A stretch of 64,000 nt of DNA from the NCBI RefSeq assembly GCF_026210795.1, contig NC_089435.1, positions 1,364,001 through 1,428,000 on the forward strand, read 5' to 3'. The notes beneath the pieces were generated by a model. That model was not told the DNA's origin. It made no database searches and was given only the letters and a program-made list of their open reading frames with translations. Both the position numbers and the translations under genes were made by a program. Below, piece after piece: positions 12,536-24,498 of this stretch (positions are counted from its first letter, which is position 1; every line of letters begins with the position of its first letter). The stretch comes from Rhizophagus irregularis. Its lineage: Eukaryota; Glomeromycota; Glomeromycetes; Glomerales; Glomeraceae.

Positions 12536-13789
12536 TAGTGTTTCGATTCGGGCAGAAACCGTCATCCGGATAAATTAAAAAAAATATCCGGTTTCTATCC
12601 GGATTATCCGACTCGGATAAAAATCTGGATATATCCGGGTAGAAACCGAAATCCGGATAAAATTATTTAAATTTTTTTTATTGTAGATCATTTTTAATAA
12701 ATAAAATTCGCGGCATTCATTTAATTTAATGTGGCATTTAATTAATTAAATTCGTGGCATTTATTTAATTAAATATATGGCATTTAATTAACTACTAAAT
12801 TCATGGCATTTATTAAATTTATGACAATTAAATTTCGTGGGATTGATATAAAAATTTATTTATAGCATTTATTTTTTTATTTATAAATTTAAGTACAGTT
12901 AGTTAATGTAGTCCTAAGCCCTAACCAAAATAAATAAATACTGTAATCATTTTCTTGGATTTTTTTGTAATTTCACTTGAAACATATTTTTGAATAGTGG
13001 AAAATAATTCATAAAATTATGGAAACAGTAACGTTCAAGATTATATTACTCTAAGTGAAAATGAAGAGTCCAGTGATGAAGTTACAGAAATTGCTCTAAT
13101 ACTAAAAAGAGGATGACCTAAAAAATTATCTAGGACACTTGGAAAATAAAGGATGATAAGTGCTAGTAAAATAAGTTAACTGTACTTGAATTAACAAGTC
13201 AAATATCAAATAATCCAAATCCCTTTAAACTAACTACTACAATGACTAAACCACAAACAAAAGTGAGTTGGGTATGGGAATATTTTGTTAGAAAACAAAG
13301 TGAAAATGGAGAAATACGTGCATATTGTCAGTTTATATCAGATAATGGAGAAAATGTACAAAAAGTTATAAATATGATGGATCTGTTGTTAAGCATGGAA
13401 TAACACCACCCACAGAACACATTATATCTGAAAACAAATCAATAATAAATGCCGCGAATTTAATATATTAAATTCAAATTATGTGACAAATCTTGTGACA
13501 TAACTTAAAATTTTTCCTTGTGGTTAACGAATAATTAAAACAATAAAAAAAAATATTTAAAGTAATCAAATTAAATCATATATAATATTTTAACTCATCT
13601 GAAAATATATGAAATGTTATGATTTAAATTTTTTTAAAATTTTTTTTTATTTTTTATCCGGATTCTGGGTCAATCCGACCATTTTTTATCCGGATATTTA
13701 TCCGGGTAAAAACCGTAATTATCCGGATACCTAAAAAAAAAAATTATCCGGGTTTATCCGGTTGAACCCGGCAACGGATCGAAACACTA
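12536..13789. mobile_element. Decayed hAT transposon, 8-bp duplication CATTCAAT
   Basis: Starts TAGTGTTTCGAT (12536) and ends with the complement ATCGAAACACTA (13789). CATTCAAT is duplicated exactly at 12528-12535 and 13790-13797. An 8-bp duplication with short TA-G ends is diagnostic of hAT elements. Subterminal regions carry many TATCCGG/CCGGATA words, the usual hAT transposase-binding clusters. The inside has lost most of the transposase. Confidence 0.85.
13020..13440 (+). pseudogene. hAT transposase N-terminal BED-finger remnant
   Basis: Around 13255-13340 the forward strand reads VSWVWEYFVRKQ...RAYCQFI, the pattern of a BED zinc finger (SxVWxyF...C), which starts many hAT transposases. 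The second Cys and the His pair cannot be placed and there are frameshifts and stops on both sides. The catalytic and dimerisation parts are absent. Confidence 0.55.
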
Positions 13790-14331
13790 CATTCAATGGC
13801 CGTCCGGACACGTGATCAATGATCTGCATATACACTGTATTACGACTATTACGTAGACTTCAACCATTGTAACACCTAAGCCCATGATAAATCATGTTTG
13901 CCACCTTAGGTATTAACAAAATTACTCTTTATTAATAATATAAATAAATACAATAATATTCTTGGTTTAATAATATCACATGATAAATAGAATAATTATA
14001 TTAAAATATATTTTCTTCCATTCGTAACTCTAGAATTGTAACTTATATTTTTGGGAAGTTATATCATTACCCCTATTTATAGTTGTTTATGTTTCACCAA
14101 ATTCATAATTTAAGTCATGGACTTTTAACTTTGACATTTCCATGAGATTATCTTTATAAATTTTGAGATCCATGAATTTTTAATCCTTAATTATTTCCAT
14201 CTATAATGATCATCATTACCCCCTTAATTATGATTCATAATAAATAGTACCCTAACGTTATGATCTACGAATTGGTCACCTGATATTTCAAATCACTTGA
14301 TTTTAATGATCTACTAGTTTATTGTCATTGC

Positions 14332-16836
14332 GGACAAAAACTCTTTCCCCTTTCCATTTTTTCACATAGAAATCCGCAGTTAAATACTGTTTTTTTTACT
14401 TACCCTTTTTTACGTTTGTTAACGCTCGAGAAGAAAGAGGACCACTGGGTGGCCTCTTATGGAAAGGTTCTTCTCCTTATTACCCGACCTTTGAAAGCAG
14501 TTTTTATGATAAAATATTTTTTTTATCTCACACCCATATACATATTGAAAAATATGGCTTCTTTTTTTCCTAAACATATTTCCTTGGGAAAATTTTCTTT
14601 CGATGTCTCATTCCACAAATTTCACGTGACTAGACCCAAACGGGCTGGATGTAACAAGATTTATGAAATCAGGAGATCAAAAAGTTTCTTTTTTGAGCTA
14701 GTCAATCCCTCAACAAACACCAATGATATTCATCTTAAAATACACACAAATGATTATCACATGAAATCGACCCCTATTAGCTACTCTTCCACCTGTAGCT
14801 TTCCTAATCTGAAATACCAGATTAGTAAGATGTTACAACATTTTTTTTCCCATCAAAAAGTCATCCCCCGATCTATTCAAAAGAAATATTTTAATCTTAT
14901 TCGTTCCAAATTACTTGATAGATATTTTCTTATCAAATCACGTGCTGACACAGTCACACAAAGAAATTCCCGCACAAAAACTTTCTTTAATTTTTCTTAT
15001 AAACGTTATCGTTTTTACTTTGGTATTTTCACACCATGTAACTTCTCCATTACTCACAATTTTGGAAGTGAACACACACAGTTGTGTAGTGTCCCCTCTC
15101 CCTTCATTATGTCTCATAATAGACGAGCCTGCGTTTCTCATCATAAAAATTTAGACATTTTTCATAATGTCAAGAAACACACCCCGTTATTGACCCATAA
15201 TGACACTATTAACCACAAAGAAGCTCACGCATTGCGCACTTATTTCAATTGGAAACATGGCACGAAAAAACACGTTTACTCAAATCGCTTAGGCATTTCG
15301 TACGATGTCTCGTACTTAGCGAACATATATAACCATTTCAACACGCAGAAAAAACACCTTATGTACCGTAAACGGTTAGATAATTTCCGTTCACACCATT
15401 CCGACAATAGTAAAAGGAGTAACAAACAAAAATCCCGCTTTCAGCGGGCATGTAGATCGGTTTTCTACAATCGTGGTAATAACAAAAAGTCACAGAGACG
15501 TGTGGATAGTCTTGAAGAAAAACTTCAGCGTGCTAGACAACACCGTTTTCTATTTTTACCTTCACAGCATATTAACAAACCTATACAACATGTGAATTAC
15601 CATAACCCGTTCCGCCGACCCGCTCCACGTTATCCAAGGGACGATTCAATTAGTACGACAAGTACTAGCTCGCCTGCCACCAATTCACAACCCGTTCCCG
15701 TCGAAGATGAGAACATTTGGCACGACAAGCTGGGTATTTGGATTCCTAACAGTCTCCTTCCTTACGTAACTGACGAACCTGTTTATATTTCTAAAAGACA
15801 GGCCAAACTCAAAGGTCAACATTTTACGCCAGGCTGTGCGTATTGGTTAGATGGTATTAAAAAGCGTAAAGAAGCTCATGAATTAGCTTTACGTCAACAA
15901 AAAGATCAAGAAGCACATGATAATGCTCGCCTCACTCTTGAAAAAGAACTTTCCGCCAGAGCTCAACTCTGGGGTACCTCTATCAACCGTATAGAATATC
16001 GTGAAGATATGACGAAAGACCTCACCAGTTTCCAGGATCATTATCACAAGAAAATCACGCCTCTGATTGAGCGTCGTGCTGTTCTAGAGAACAGGCTTAA
16101 ACAGGGAAAAAACATTTTCAAAACTAACAAACAATTACTCCAGTTAGAACAGGAGCTTGGTCGTTTTAATATCGACTATTTCTCAGTCATGAACATTGAT
16201 GACTACCATTATCGTTATAAAGGACACACATCCGATGATGCGAAACAACTTGAAATCAGACCACATAAACGTCCTCCTGTCTCGACTATAATTGCAGACA
16301 GGCACACCACCCACAACAAGAAATTGAGACTAGATATTCTCTCTTCAGCAGACTTTAAAGTCTCCGCCTCACTTTAACAATTTTTAGATCACCTATCAGC
16401 TTATCTTTTATTTTTAGTGGCACGCTGATAGTCATAGTTTACGTTATACCTAGCCACTTTTTTTTATTTTTTTTGACTAGTATTTTATTACATCTTTTTT
16501 TTTGGGTAACCCCACGTACACCTTTTTAACAACGTACAACAATAAGAATAGTGTGAACCATTCCACCTCTTACAGTATTAACAGGTGGCGGTCTTTTCGA
16601 CCGAAAGAAAAATATGGGTCTATGTTTAGATTGCCTTTTCTTTGGTCCATTGGGATGTGATGTCATGTTAGGGACTCCTCCGGGTTCGTTAAAGGTACCA
16701 GAGTGGCGCTGTCCTCGGGCGGTTTGATTATAGCTTAGTATTAGATAGCGTTCGACTTTTGTTTTATCTTTTGTTCTTGTCTATCTTTCTGTAATCTTGT
16801 TCACGTGGTTTTTAAAAATAAAAATAAAAATAAAAA
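14332..16836 (+). mobile_element. Retroposon copy 1 (coding, A-rich tail)
   Basis: ATTGTCATTGC occurs at 14321-14331 and again at 16837-16847, interrupting an LTR whose continuity is restored if the insert is removed. The insert begins GGACAAAAACTCTTTCCCC and ends in an (AAAAT)n tail. It carries one long ORF and a 459-bp 3' region with CATTCCACCTCTTACAGTAT, shared with copy 2. These are target-primed retrotransposition features, but no reverse transcriptase or endonuclease is present. I infer a non-autonomous retroposon mobilised in trans, or the ORF1 half of a LINE. Confidence 0.8.
14554..16377 (+). CDS. Retroposon-encoded protein of unknown function
   Basis: I do not recognise this family. 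The frame is open from 14416, but the first codon there is TTG; ATGs occur at 14506 and 14554. I prefer 14554 (MASFFPKHIS, A at -3), giving 607 residues. Residues 1-160 form the part conserved with the decayed copy at 8473-7860 (FHVTR, RRSKSFFFE, HTNDY, LQHFFS, FNLIRSKLLDR). The middle is basic and rich in His, Asn and Arg. Residues ~440-540 (KKRKEAHELALRQQKDQEAH and onward) look like a charged coiled coil. There are no RT, endonuclease, zinc-knuckle or kinase motifs. GC content is visibly higher than in neighbouring DNA. A LINE ORF1-like nucleic-acid-binding role is a guess based on context only. Confidence 0.75.
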   Translation: MASFFPKHISLGKFSFDVSFHKFHVTRPKRAGCNKIYEIRRSKSFFFELVNPSTNTNDIHLKIHTNDYHMKSTPISYSSTCSFPNLKYQISKMLQHFFSHQKVIPRSIQKKYFNLIRSKLLDRYFLIKSRADTVTQRNSRTKTFFNFSYKRYRFYFGIFTPCNFSITHNFGSEHTQLCSVPSPFIMSHNRRACVSHHKNLDIFHNVKKHTPLLTHNDTINHKEAHALRTYFNWKHGTKKHVYSNRLGISYDVSYLANIYNHFNTQKKHLMYRKRLDNFRSHHSDNSKRSNKQKSRFQRACRSVFYNRGNNKKSQRRVDSLEEKLQRARQHRFLFLPSQHINKPIQHVNYHNPFRRPAPRYPRDDSISTTSTSSPATNSQPVPVEDENIWHDKLGIWIPNSLLPYVTDEPVYISKRQAKLKGQHFTPGCAYWLDGIKKRKEAHELALRQQKDQEAHDNARLTLEKELSARAQLWGTSINRIEYREDMTKDLTSFQDHYHKKITPLIERRAVLENRLKQGKNIFKTNKQLLQLEQELGRFNIDYFSVMNIDDYHYRYKGHTSDDAKQLEIRPHKRPPVSTIIADRHTTHNKKLRLDILSSADFKVSASL

Positions 16837-17379
16837 ATTGTCATTGCAAACCAATTATCCTCATGGCTAGTAGTTTAACGTCTTTTCGGACCAATATTTA
16901 TCCTTAAGTCATATGATTGTTAGTTTAACGTCATCCTGGACCAATTAAAAATACAATTTTAAACTAGAAATTTATATACTAAGATTAAATATAATACTGC
17001 GCCCCACAATTATTAAATTTACTAGATAAGCTACGGCATTACACCATGCAATGTTCGTCCGTCCAGAACGTGATCTATATTAAGCACAAAATTTTCTTGC
17101 AGTACCAGCTTAAGGTATAGTTAGGAAAATATTTTGGGTAAGGATAGGAAGGCGATTTAGGAAAGAATGATTTATAATTCTGGAAACTTTGTAAGATATC
17201 CAAGTAAAAATTTTTACTTTAAAATGTTTACAAAACTCTCAGAATCCTATTGAATCCCTAATAAATGAGGTACGATATTTATAAGTATATGTTTTGATTT
17301 TTTTTTTTTTATCATAATTCATTAATTTCTTGAAATTAGAGAAATAATATTTAAATTAACAATTTTGAATCAATTACAT

Positions 17380-17757
17380 ATTCCATCAATATTTCTATAT
17401 CTAGGAAGAAAAAATATAACTACTTGGTTCAATATTAGAATACAATATTGCAGAATACTTTCTATTATTTTAAAATCATCGTCTGACCAAGTTGTAGGAT
17501 CCAAAAGAAGTATAGGATTTTTATAATTCCCCATTTTTAATATGTGTTCCCAAATTTCAATTTCTTACTTTCATTTGTAAATCATATCTTTTAATAAGTG
17601 AAACCAAAGATTTTTCAGGAAGTGAAATAAAATCAAATGATTTAAATATATTTTCGGGTGATTTAGCCATTAAATCTGTACAAATTAAATAATCTTGTAA
17701 ATGATCAACTAATTCTTGAAGAAATAGTTCATTAGCGGCGACCATGTTCATTTAATG
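17380..17757 (-). pseudogene. BTB-BACK domain relic
   Basis: The minus strand from 17751 reads LFLQELVDHLQDYL...IFKSFDFISLPEKSLVSLIKR, the BACK-region pattern of the BTB genes at 38888 and 48462 (IFKSLNFS...EKLLVSLIQ). It then shifts frame and continues as WEHILK...DPTTWSDDDFK. The BTB part and the TLDc or Kelch part are missing and the frame is broken, so it is a fragment. Confidence 0.65.
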
Positions 17758-17759
17758 AA

Positions 17760-20700
17760 AATATCCATCACAAATATACCTACATTTTTTTTTTATAATT
17801 AGCAACACATTTTATTAATCATGAAACACGAAAAGGTACATAATTTTTTTAAAATACATAGAGACATTGGTTAATTATATTAACGATAACCCTATAACTA
17901 ACCTATCTTAACCACTATAAATAAACACGCTCTAATTTACTCTATGCACCAGACTACGCCATCAATTATTTAATTATCTATACTAATTTATACCCAAGGA
18001 CGGAATCTTCCTAAAAGACCAAATCCAGGCTCCATGGACTAGAGCACCCGCAGGTGGGTGATACGCGACAAGAACAACCCTCGTTTCACACGTCTCAACG
18101 TTTCGTGATGGCTAAATAAAATTCCGTTTGTTGATCGTTACGCCCACTGTCCGCTGATCAACCGATGTTGCAACCGCTCTCCAAAATAATTGGTTCTTCG
18201 GAAAAAAATTTATTTCCTTTTATTCTCCGTCTGCCACCGCCCGTTTCACACCAAGACAAAAAGAGATTATAGAGGGATTTTTTTATATCATTGATGAACC
18301 ACTCCATTTTTTTTTTTAAAAAAAAAGATAAAACTGACGCCTTTATTTATTTATGGCAAACGTGACCAACAGCCTATTTTATGTAACGTATTAACAATTA
18401 TAGTTCATGCTTCACAATAATAAGGGTTATGAATTTGATTATTGTCTTCCGCACCATATATGTTAAGTGCGGATAATAGAGTGAACAGTTGATAACTGTG
18501 TAACTCTACAATAATAATGATATTATAATCAAAAATTTCTAAATTACCATTTTAAAGAATTTCAAAGTGTTTCTTATATAAAGTTCACTCAACCCTCGAA
18601 TCTAAAACTTATCAAATTCATCATTATCATAATAAACTTGTTTAGTTTTTTCCAAAATTACCAAATTTCAATCGAATGTAAAAATTTTTCACATCATCTT
18701 TGTCTTTGCGAATGAATTTAATAAACAATAAAAAGGAAGATAAGGTACATAATTAAATTACAAAATTTTTATTCGAATAAATAAAGAAGAAAATAAATAA
18801 ATTTTAAAAATATCATTATAAAACATTTTTAACGAAATGATGAATTATTGTAAAGGTTCATGTATTTACAAAATGTGAAACAAAATTTCCAATTAAAAGA
18901 TAAATATAGGTTTTGGACAGTATCCGTTTTTTTAACTAATAACATATTTATGATATTCACCAATACGGATACTATTTAATTTCAAATAATCTAATTATTC
19001 CGATAATCCAGTAGAATAATTTAATCAATTTGCTCAATTATCATTACGACAAGAAAAGGATTTAAGATTTAAAAGCATTGATTATTTCATGAAATAAAGT
19101 TTATTTGATATTTATAATCAAATAGAATAAAAAGTGAAATAAAATTTGTATTATTATTAATAAATAATCTTAATAATTCATTTTTAATCATAGATATGAA
19201 TTTCGTCTAAAAGTTGTAGATTTAAATGTCTCCATAATTAAATGAAAGCGTCTGATAAATTTCATTATCAAAATATCTCTAGATTCTTTAGAAAATGCGA
19301 AAGTACTACACTAAATATTATATTTTGTGCCTTTCAGTTAAAATAACTAGTCTAAGTAGTTTCCATGATCATTTAAGTGTAAATAACTTGTTTTAGGCAT
19401 CATAATTACGAAAATCAGGATGATGTCAAATTGTCAAATCAATTATTTAATTTAACTCTACATATGACTAGTGTATTTTAATTCAGTCAATAATGATTGA
19501 AAGTATTGTATTGTGATTTGTGACTAACTATTATTAAATGATCTTTATTTTTACGTTATCTAAAACAGGAACTGGCTCATGATTCACCTGATTCATGTGA
19601 TACACCCTGCAAAGTCAACTTACATCATTTGTTTACATTTATTTAAAAAAACTTTTTTTTCACATTTCTTTCTTTATTTTTTTTCTCACGTTTATTTTAA
19701 TATTTCTTTTCTCAGTTAATTTTTTTATTCTTTCCAACGTGAAAGTATATTGGTTTCTTACTTAGAAAAAGCGTAACTATTGTCTGATATATTGTTCCAA
19801 AGTTTTGAGTCCTCATTCATCGATTGTAAATATTTTATGAAAGAAAAATATTTTATTGATTTGATTTAAAATCATGTGATCGATTTTTTTTTTTTGATCA
19901 ATCTTAAAAATTTTTTTTTAAGTCAGAAGCTTCTAAACCATTAAAATAAAATAAAAATTATTACTCATAAAAAATAAAAATTTTTAGTAAGATCCGCACC
20001 CTTCAAATCAACAAGCATGTGAATTGTGATGTCCGGACTCCGGATAATGAAAACAAATCTATAATGAGTTACTGAAAAGTATGTTTTAACTAAAATTAGA
20101 AATCTCGTCGATTAATATATGTATCTTGATACAACAGATTAATAAAGAAATGCAAAAAAAAAAAAATTTCATCGATTATTATTTTCTAAATATTTTTTTT
20201 TCCGATGCTTTGATCTGCATTATTGATTAATGTTGGACAAGAAATAATGAAACATGCTTAAAATCAAAATTTGAATTACAGTGATGGCGCATGGACTGGT
20301 ATAAGCAATTAGAATTTGTTTGTTCTGAACTTGAAGTTAATAATAATTTTCTTTTAACATTTATTTTTAAAAAGTTTTTATATATTTATCCTTTATTAAA
20401 TTTTAAAGTATATGATGTCCACGAATTTTTTTTTTTTAATGCTATATGTGTATAACATGATTTTAATTTATAATAATTTATTTATTATTATACGTAACGT
20501 CAAATTTCCAAGAATACTATTGAATCATCACATAATAACCAGAAATAAAAGCGAAATAATCCATTTAAAAATAATGGTTTTTGTACACTTATCAAGTTTT
20601 ATTTGTGAAAATATTAAATTTATACTCATTATCCAAATTTAATTTAATAAAATTGTTTCTTATAATATTAAGACTTTCAAAGACTTTTAAAAAAATTAAA

Positions 20701-20772
20701 CTTGTTCATTATTTTTACATTAAATATTTTTTTAAAAGTGATTACTTATTTTATTGGTATAGTTTATTTTAA
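17760..20772. other. 3-kb gene-free region
   Basis: No supported gene on either strand. A less AT-rich patch at 18000-18260 could be a promoter or a small unrecognised RNA, but it has no signature I can name. Downstream is ordinary AT-rich spacer. Confidence 0.45.
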
Positions 20773-20816
20773 CTCAACGCAGATCAGAGCGCCGGAAAAA
20801 ATATGGCCCGAAAAAT
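20773..20816 (+). promoter_or_regulatory. Conserved upstream box of Sel1-kinase gene
   Basis: CTCAACGCAGATCAG, then GCG, an A-run, ATGG, one variable base and CCGAAAAAT, starting 206 bp before the ATG at 20979. The same string stands at 51854-51897, 201 bp before the ATG of the Sel1 pseudogene, while the DNA between box and ATG is much less conserved. I infer a promoter or transcription-factor site. Confidence 0.5.
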
Positions 20817-20978
20817 TTTTTTAGTGTAACATCTGCTTTAGGTTAAAATATTCCTTTTTAGTAAGTAGTTACCCATTCAATGGCATACTGAATAAAAGAA
20901 AAGCTTTTAGTCTAAAAAAAAGTTTAAAAAAAAATTTAAAAATTTTTTTCGGTAAAAATAAATTTCTAAAATAACTAA

Positions 20979-23900
20979 ATGGAAACTAATTTGAGCAATT
21001 TAAATATCTCAAACAAAGATACTGATACAATAAACAACGAAAATTGTTTATATTGTAATAAACCTTTTATTGAAGAATTATGGTGTAAAGAATGTATTAG
21101 TTCTTTGGAAAAATTAGCCGAAAATGGTGATAAAGTAGCAATGTTTAATTTAGCTAATAAATATAGAGATGGGGAAGGAGCAAAAAAGAATTTAGAAAAA
21201 GCATTTTGTTTATATCAAAATGCAGCAGAAAAAAATCATATTGAAGCAATGTTTAATCTAGCCAAAAGGTATTACAATGGAGAAGGAACAGAAAAGAATT
21301 TAGAAAAAGCCTTCTATTGGTATCAAAAAGCAGCAGAAAATGGTTATGAAAAAGCAATGCATAATTTAGCCATATGTTATGTAAATGGAGAAGGAACAGA
21401 AAAGAATTTAGAAAAAGCCTTTTATTGGTATCAAAAAGCAGCAGAAAATGGTTTAACTAATTCAATGCATAATTTAGCCTTATGTTATGTGAATGGAGTA
21501 GGAACAGAAAAGAATTTAGAAAAAGCCTTTTATTGGTATCAAAAAGCAGAAGAAAATGGTTTCACTAATGCAATGTATAGTTTAGCTATATGTTATTACA
21601 ATGGAGAAGGAACAGAAAAGAATTTAGAAAAAGCCTTTTATTGGTATCAAAAAGCAGCAGAAAATGGTTTCACTAATTCAATGCATAATTTAGCCTTATG
21701 TTATGTAAATGGAGAAGGAACAGAAAAGAATTTAGAAAAAGCCTTTTATTGGTATCAAAAAGCAGCAGAAAATGGAGATGAAAAAGCTATGTTTGGTTTA
21801 GCCATATGTTATAGAAATGGAGAAGGAACAGATAAGAATTTAGAAAAAGCCTTTTATTGGTACCAAAAAGCAGCAGAAAATAGAGATGAAAAAGCTATGT
21901 TTGATTTAGCCATATGCTATAAAAATGGAGAAAGAACAGAAAAGAATTTAGAAAAAGCCTTTTATTGGTACCAAAATGCAGCAGAAAAAAATCATATTGA
22001 AGCAATGCATAATTTAGCCCTTTGTTATTACAATGGAGAAGGAACAGAAAAGAATTTAGAAAAAGCCTTTTATTGGTATCAAAAAGCAGCAGAAAATGGT
22101 GTTAAAGAGGCAATGCATAATTTAGCCTTACGTTATGAAAATGGAGAAGGAACAGAAAAAAAATTAGAAAAAGCCTTTTATTGGTATCAAAAAGCAGCAG
22201 AAAATGGTTTCACTAAAGCAATGCATAATTTAGCCATATGTTATTACAATGGAGAAGGAACAGAAAAGAATTTAGAAAAAGCCTTTTATTGGTATCAAAA
22301 AGCAGCAGAAAATGGTTCCACTAATGCAATGCATGATTTAGCTGTATGTTATTACAATGAAGAAGGAACAGAAAAGAATTTAGAAAAAGCCTTTTATTGG
22401 TATCAAAAAGCAGCAGAAAATGATTTAGCTGATTCAATGAATAATTTAGCTGTATGTTATTACAGTGGAAAAGGAACAGAACAAAATTTAGAAAAAGCAT
22501 TTTATTGGTATCAAAAAGCAGCAGAAAATGGTTTCACTAAAGCAATGCATAATTTAGCCATATGTTATTACAATGGAGAAGGAACAGAAAAGAATTTAGA
22601 AAAAGCCTTTTATTGGTATCAAAAATCAGCAGAAAATGGTTTCACTAATTCAATGTATAATTTAGCCTTTTGTTATTACAATGGATTAGGAATAGAAAAG
22701 AATTTAGAAAAAGCCTTTTATTGGCGTCAAAAAGCAACAGAAAGTAACAAAATAGATTTTAAAGAAGAAGTTGAATCATGCAATATATGCAAACAGCTAT
22801 ATACTAATTATCAGTGGTGTCAACAATGTAATGTCAAACAATTTCAACATGATTTTTCAAAGTGGACCAGTAAAAATGAATTTATTGATGAATTTATTCA
22901 AGAAGCACAACTAAATGCCAAAAATAGTTATGAAATTTTAGAATGGATACCTTATAATAAATTGACAAATATTAATTATCATGCTAAAGGAGGATTTAGT
23001 GAAATTCATAAAGCTATCTGGTTAGATGGTCCTATTTTTAGTTGGAATTTTGACAAACAACAATGGAATAGACAATTAGGTTATGAGGTTATTCTTAAAA
23101 CACTTAATAATTCATCAAGTTTAAATAGTAAATTTCTGGATGAGGTATATCTATTATTTATATTTATTAGCAAATTTTTTTTCTTTTACAAAAATTAATT
23201 TTGTTTTATTATTTATACAGTGGAAATATCATTATAATTGTCAGAAAAAATCATTTTCAAAATTTATTCAATTTTTTGGATGTACCCAAGATCCAAATAA
23301 TTTAAATTATATAATAGTAATGAGTTATGCAAAAAAAGGATGTTTAAGAAAATGTTTATTTGATATAATTAGATTTAAATGGCAAGAAAAGTTACAATTA
23401 TTGAGAAAAATTGTATTAGGGCTCAAAGTAATTCATGAATCAAATTTAACTCATGGTGATTTTCATGATGGTAATATTTTAATATCAGATAATTACAATG
23501 AGTTATTTATTATTGATTTAGGATTATGTAAACCTATAAATGATTTACAAGATTCTGACAATAAAATTAAAGAAATTTATGGAGTTTTACCTTATATGGC
23601 ACCTGAAACATTAAGACAAAAACCCTATACACCAGCAAGTGATATTTACAGTTTTTCAATGATAATGTGGGAATTTACATCAGGTATTCCTCCATTTAAT
23701 CATGTAGCACATGATCATCACCTTATTTTGAGTGTCTGTGAAGGGAAACGCCCTGAAATTGTTGAAAATACTCCAAAATGTTATATAGATTTAATGAAAA
23801 AATGTTGGGATTCAGATCCTTCCAATAGACCAACCATAACAATGCTTGAAGATATTATATCTGAGTGGATTAGATGTATTAATGAATATTATAGAATAAA

Positions 23901-24117
23901 CAGGGATGGAAATTATAAATTTGAAGTATCTAATATTGATAATAAATTAAAAGATGATATGTTTGAATTTATAAAAGCAAACAAAACTTTAGTAGAAGAG
24001 CAAGCAAGTGCTTCTATTATACAATCTCATACACAAGCATATTATACAAGCCGTAAACTTACTGAAATCTTAGTTCAAGAAAAGTCCGATTGTTTTGAAT
24101 GTATGGTTAAAATTTAA
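20979..24117 (+). CDS. Sel1-repeat protein kinase, intact
   Basis: Exon 1 20979-23144, 76-bp intron 23145-23220 (GT-AG), exon 2 23221-24117; 1020 residues. N-terminal CxxC...WCKEC motif (~residues 25-40), about 15 nearly identical 36-residue Sel1 repeats (KNLEKAFYWYQKAAENG...AMHNLA), then CNxCK...WCQQC (~605-625) and a kinase domain. Kinase landmarks: KGGFSEIH glycine loop, EVILK lysine, HGD (~802), DLG for DFG (~821), MAPE, ASDIYSFSMIMWE. The frame is uninterrupted from an ATG in the same position as the related genes. Sel1 repeats usually form an alpha-solenoid scaffold, so a cytosolic scaffolded signalling kinase is likely; the substrate is unknown. Near-identity of the repeats implies recent expansion or homogenisation. 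Confidence 0.92.
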
Positions 24118-24490
24118 TAATTCTGTTATTTATTCTTTATTTGTTGTACTATTTGTCAGTCATTATATTTCAATTTTTACTATAAAATAAATATTTAAAT
24201 ACAGATATAATAATTATCAAAATAATCTTTATTATAATTTTTATTTGAAATTTGAAATTTATGTTTAATATTCATATCCATACTTTAAGATTAAGAACTT
24301 ACCAGTATAATTTATTGCCTTAAAAAAATATTATAATTATATTTCATAGACTATGGATTCTTAAAATATAATCATAAAGTTCATTTATTGAAGTTGTATC
24401 ATCAATACCATCTTTTAAAACAGCTTGGATTATTACTTATTTCTATTTCCTTTTTAATTAAGATTGATAAACTAAACTTATATTTGGCCA
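24118..24490. other. Spacer, no gene seen
   Basis: AT-rich 3' flank of the kinase gene up to the hAT insertion; nothing recognised. Confidence 0.5.
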
Positions 24491-24498
24491 ATCCCTAT

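Larger units (their letters stand above)
13868..17043 (-). mobile_element. Solo LTR, split by a retroposon
   Basis: Begins TGTAACACCTAAGCCCATGA and ends GGCATTACA. Both ends and much of the body match the LTRs at 41199 and 46497. CCAT flanks both sides (13864-13867, 17044-17047), the same 4-bp duplication length as the complete element. With the 14332-16836 insertion and one duplication removed, the LTR would be about 660 bp, as expected for the family (656 bp). No internal region remains, so this is a solo LTR left by recombination, older than the complete element. Strand is given to match that element's gag. Confidence 0.8.

Noticed and set aside
14416-14553. Extended N-terminus of the retroposon ORF
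   Set aside because: The frame opens at TTG, not ATG, and this part is not conserved in copy 2; ATG at 14554 is preferred.
18000-18260. Possible tRNA or SINE in a GC-richer patch
   Set aside because: GACTAGAGCACCCGCAGGTG recalls a tRNA arm, but no acceptor, anticodon or T-arm pairing could be built.
20979-22740. CRISPR-like regular repeats
   Set aside because: The 108-bp periodicity is in frame and encodes Sel1 units; this is a eukaryotic coding repeat.
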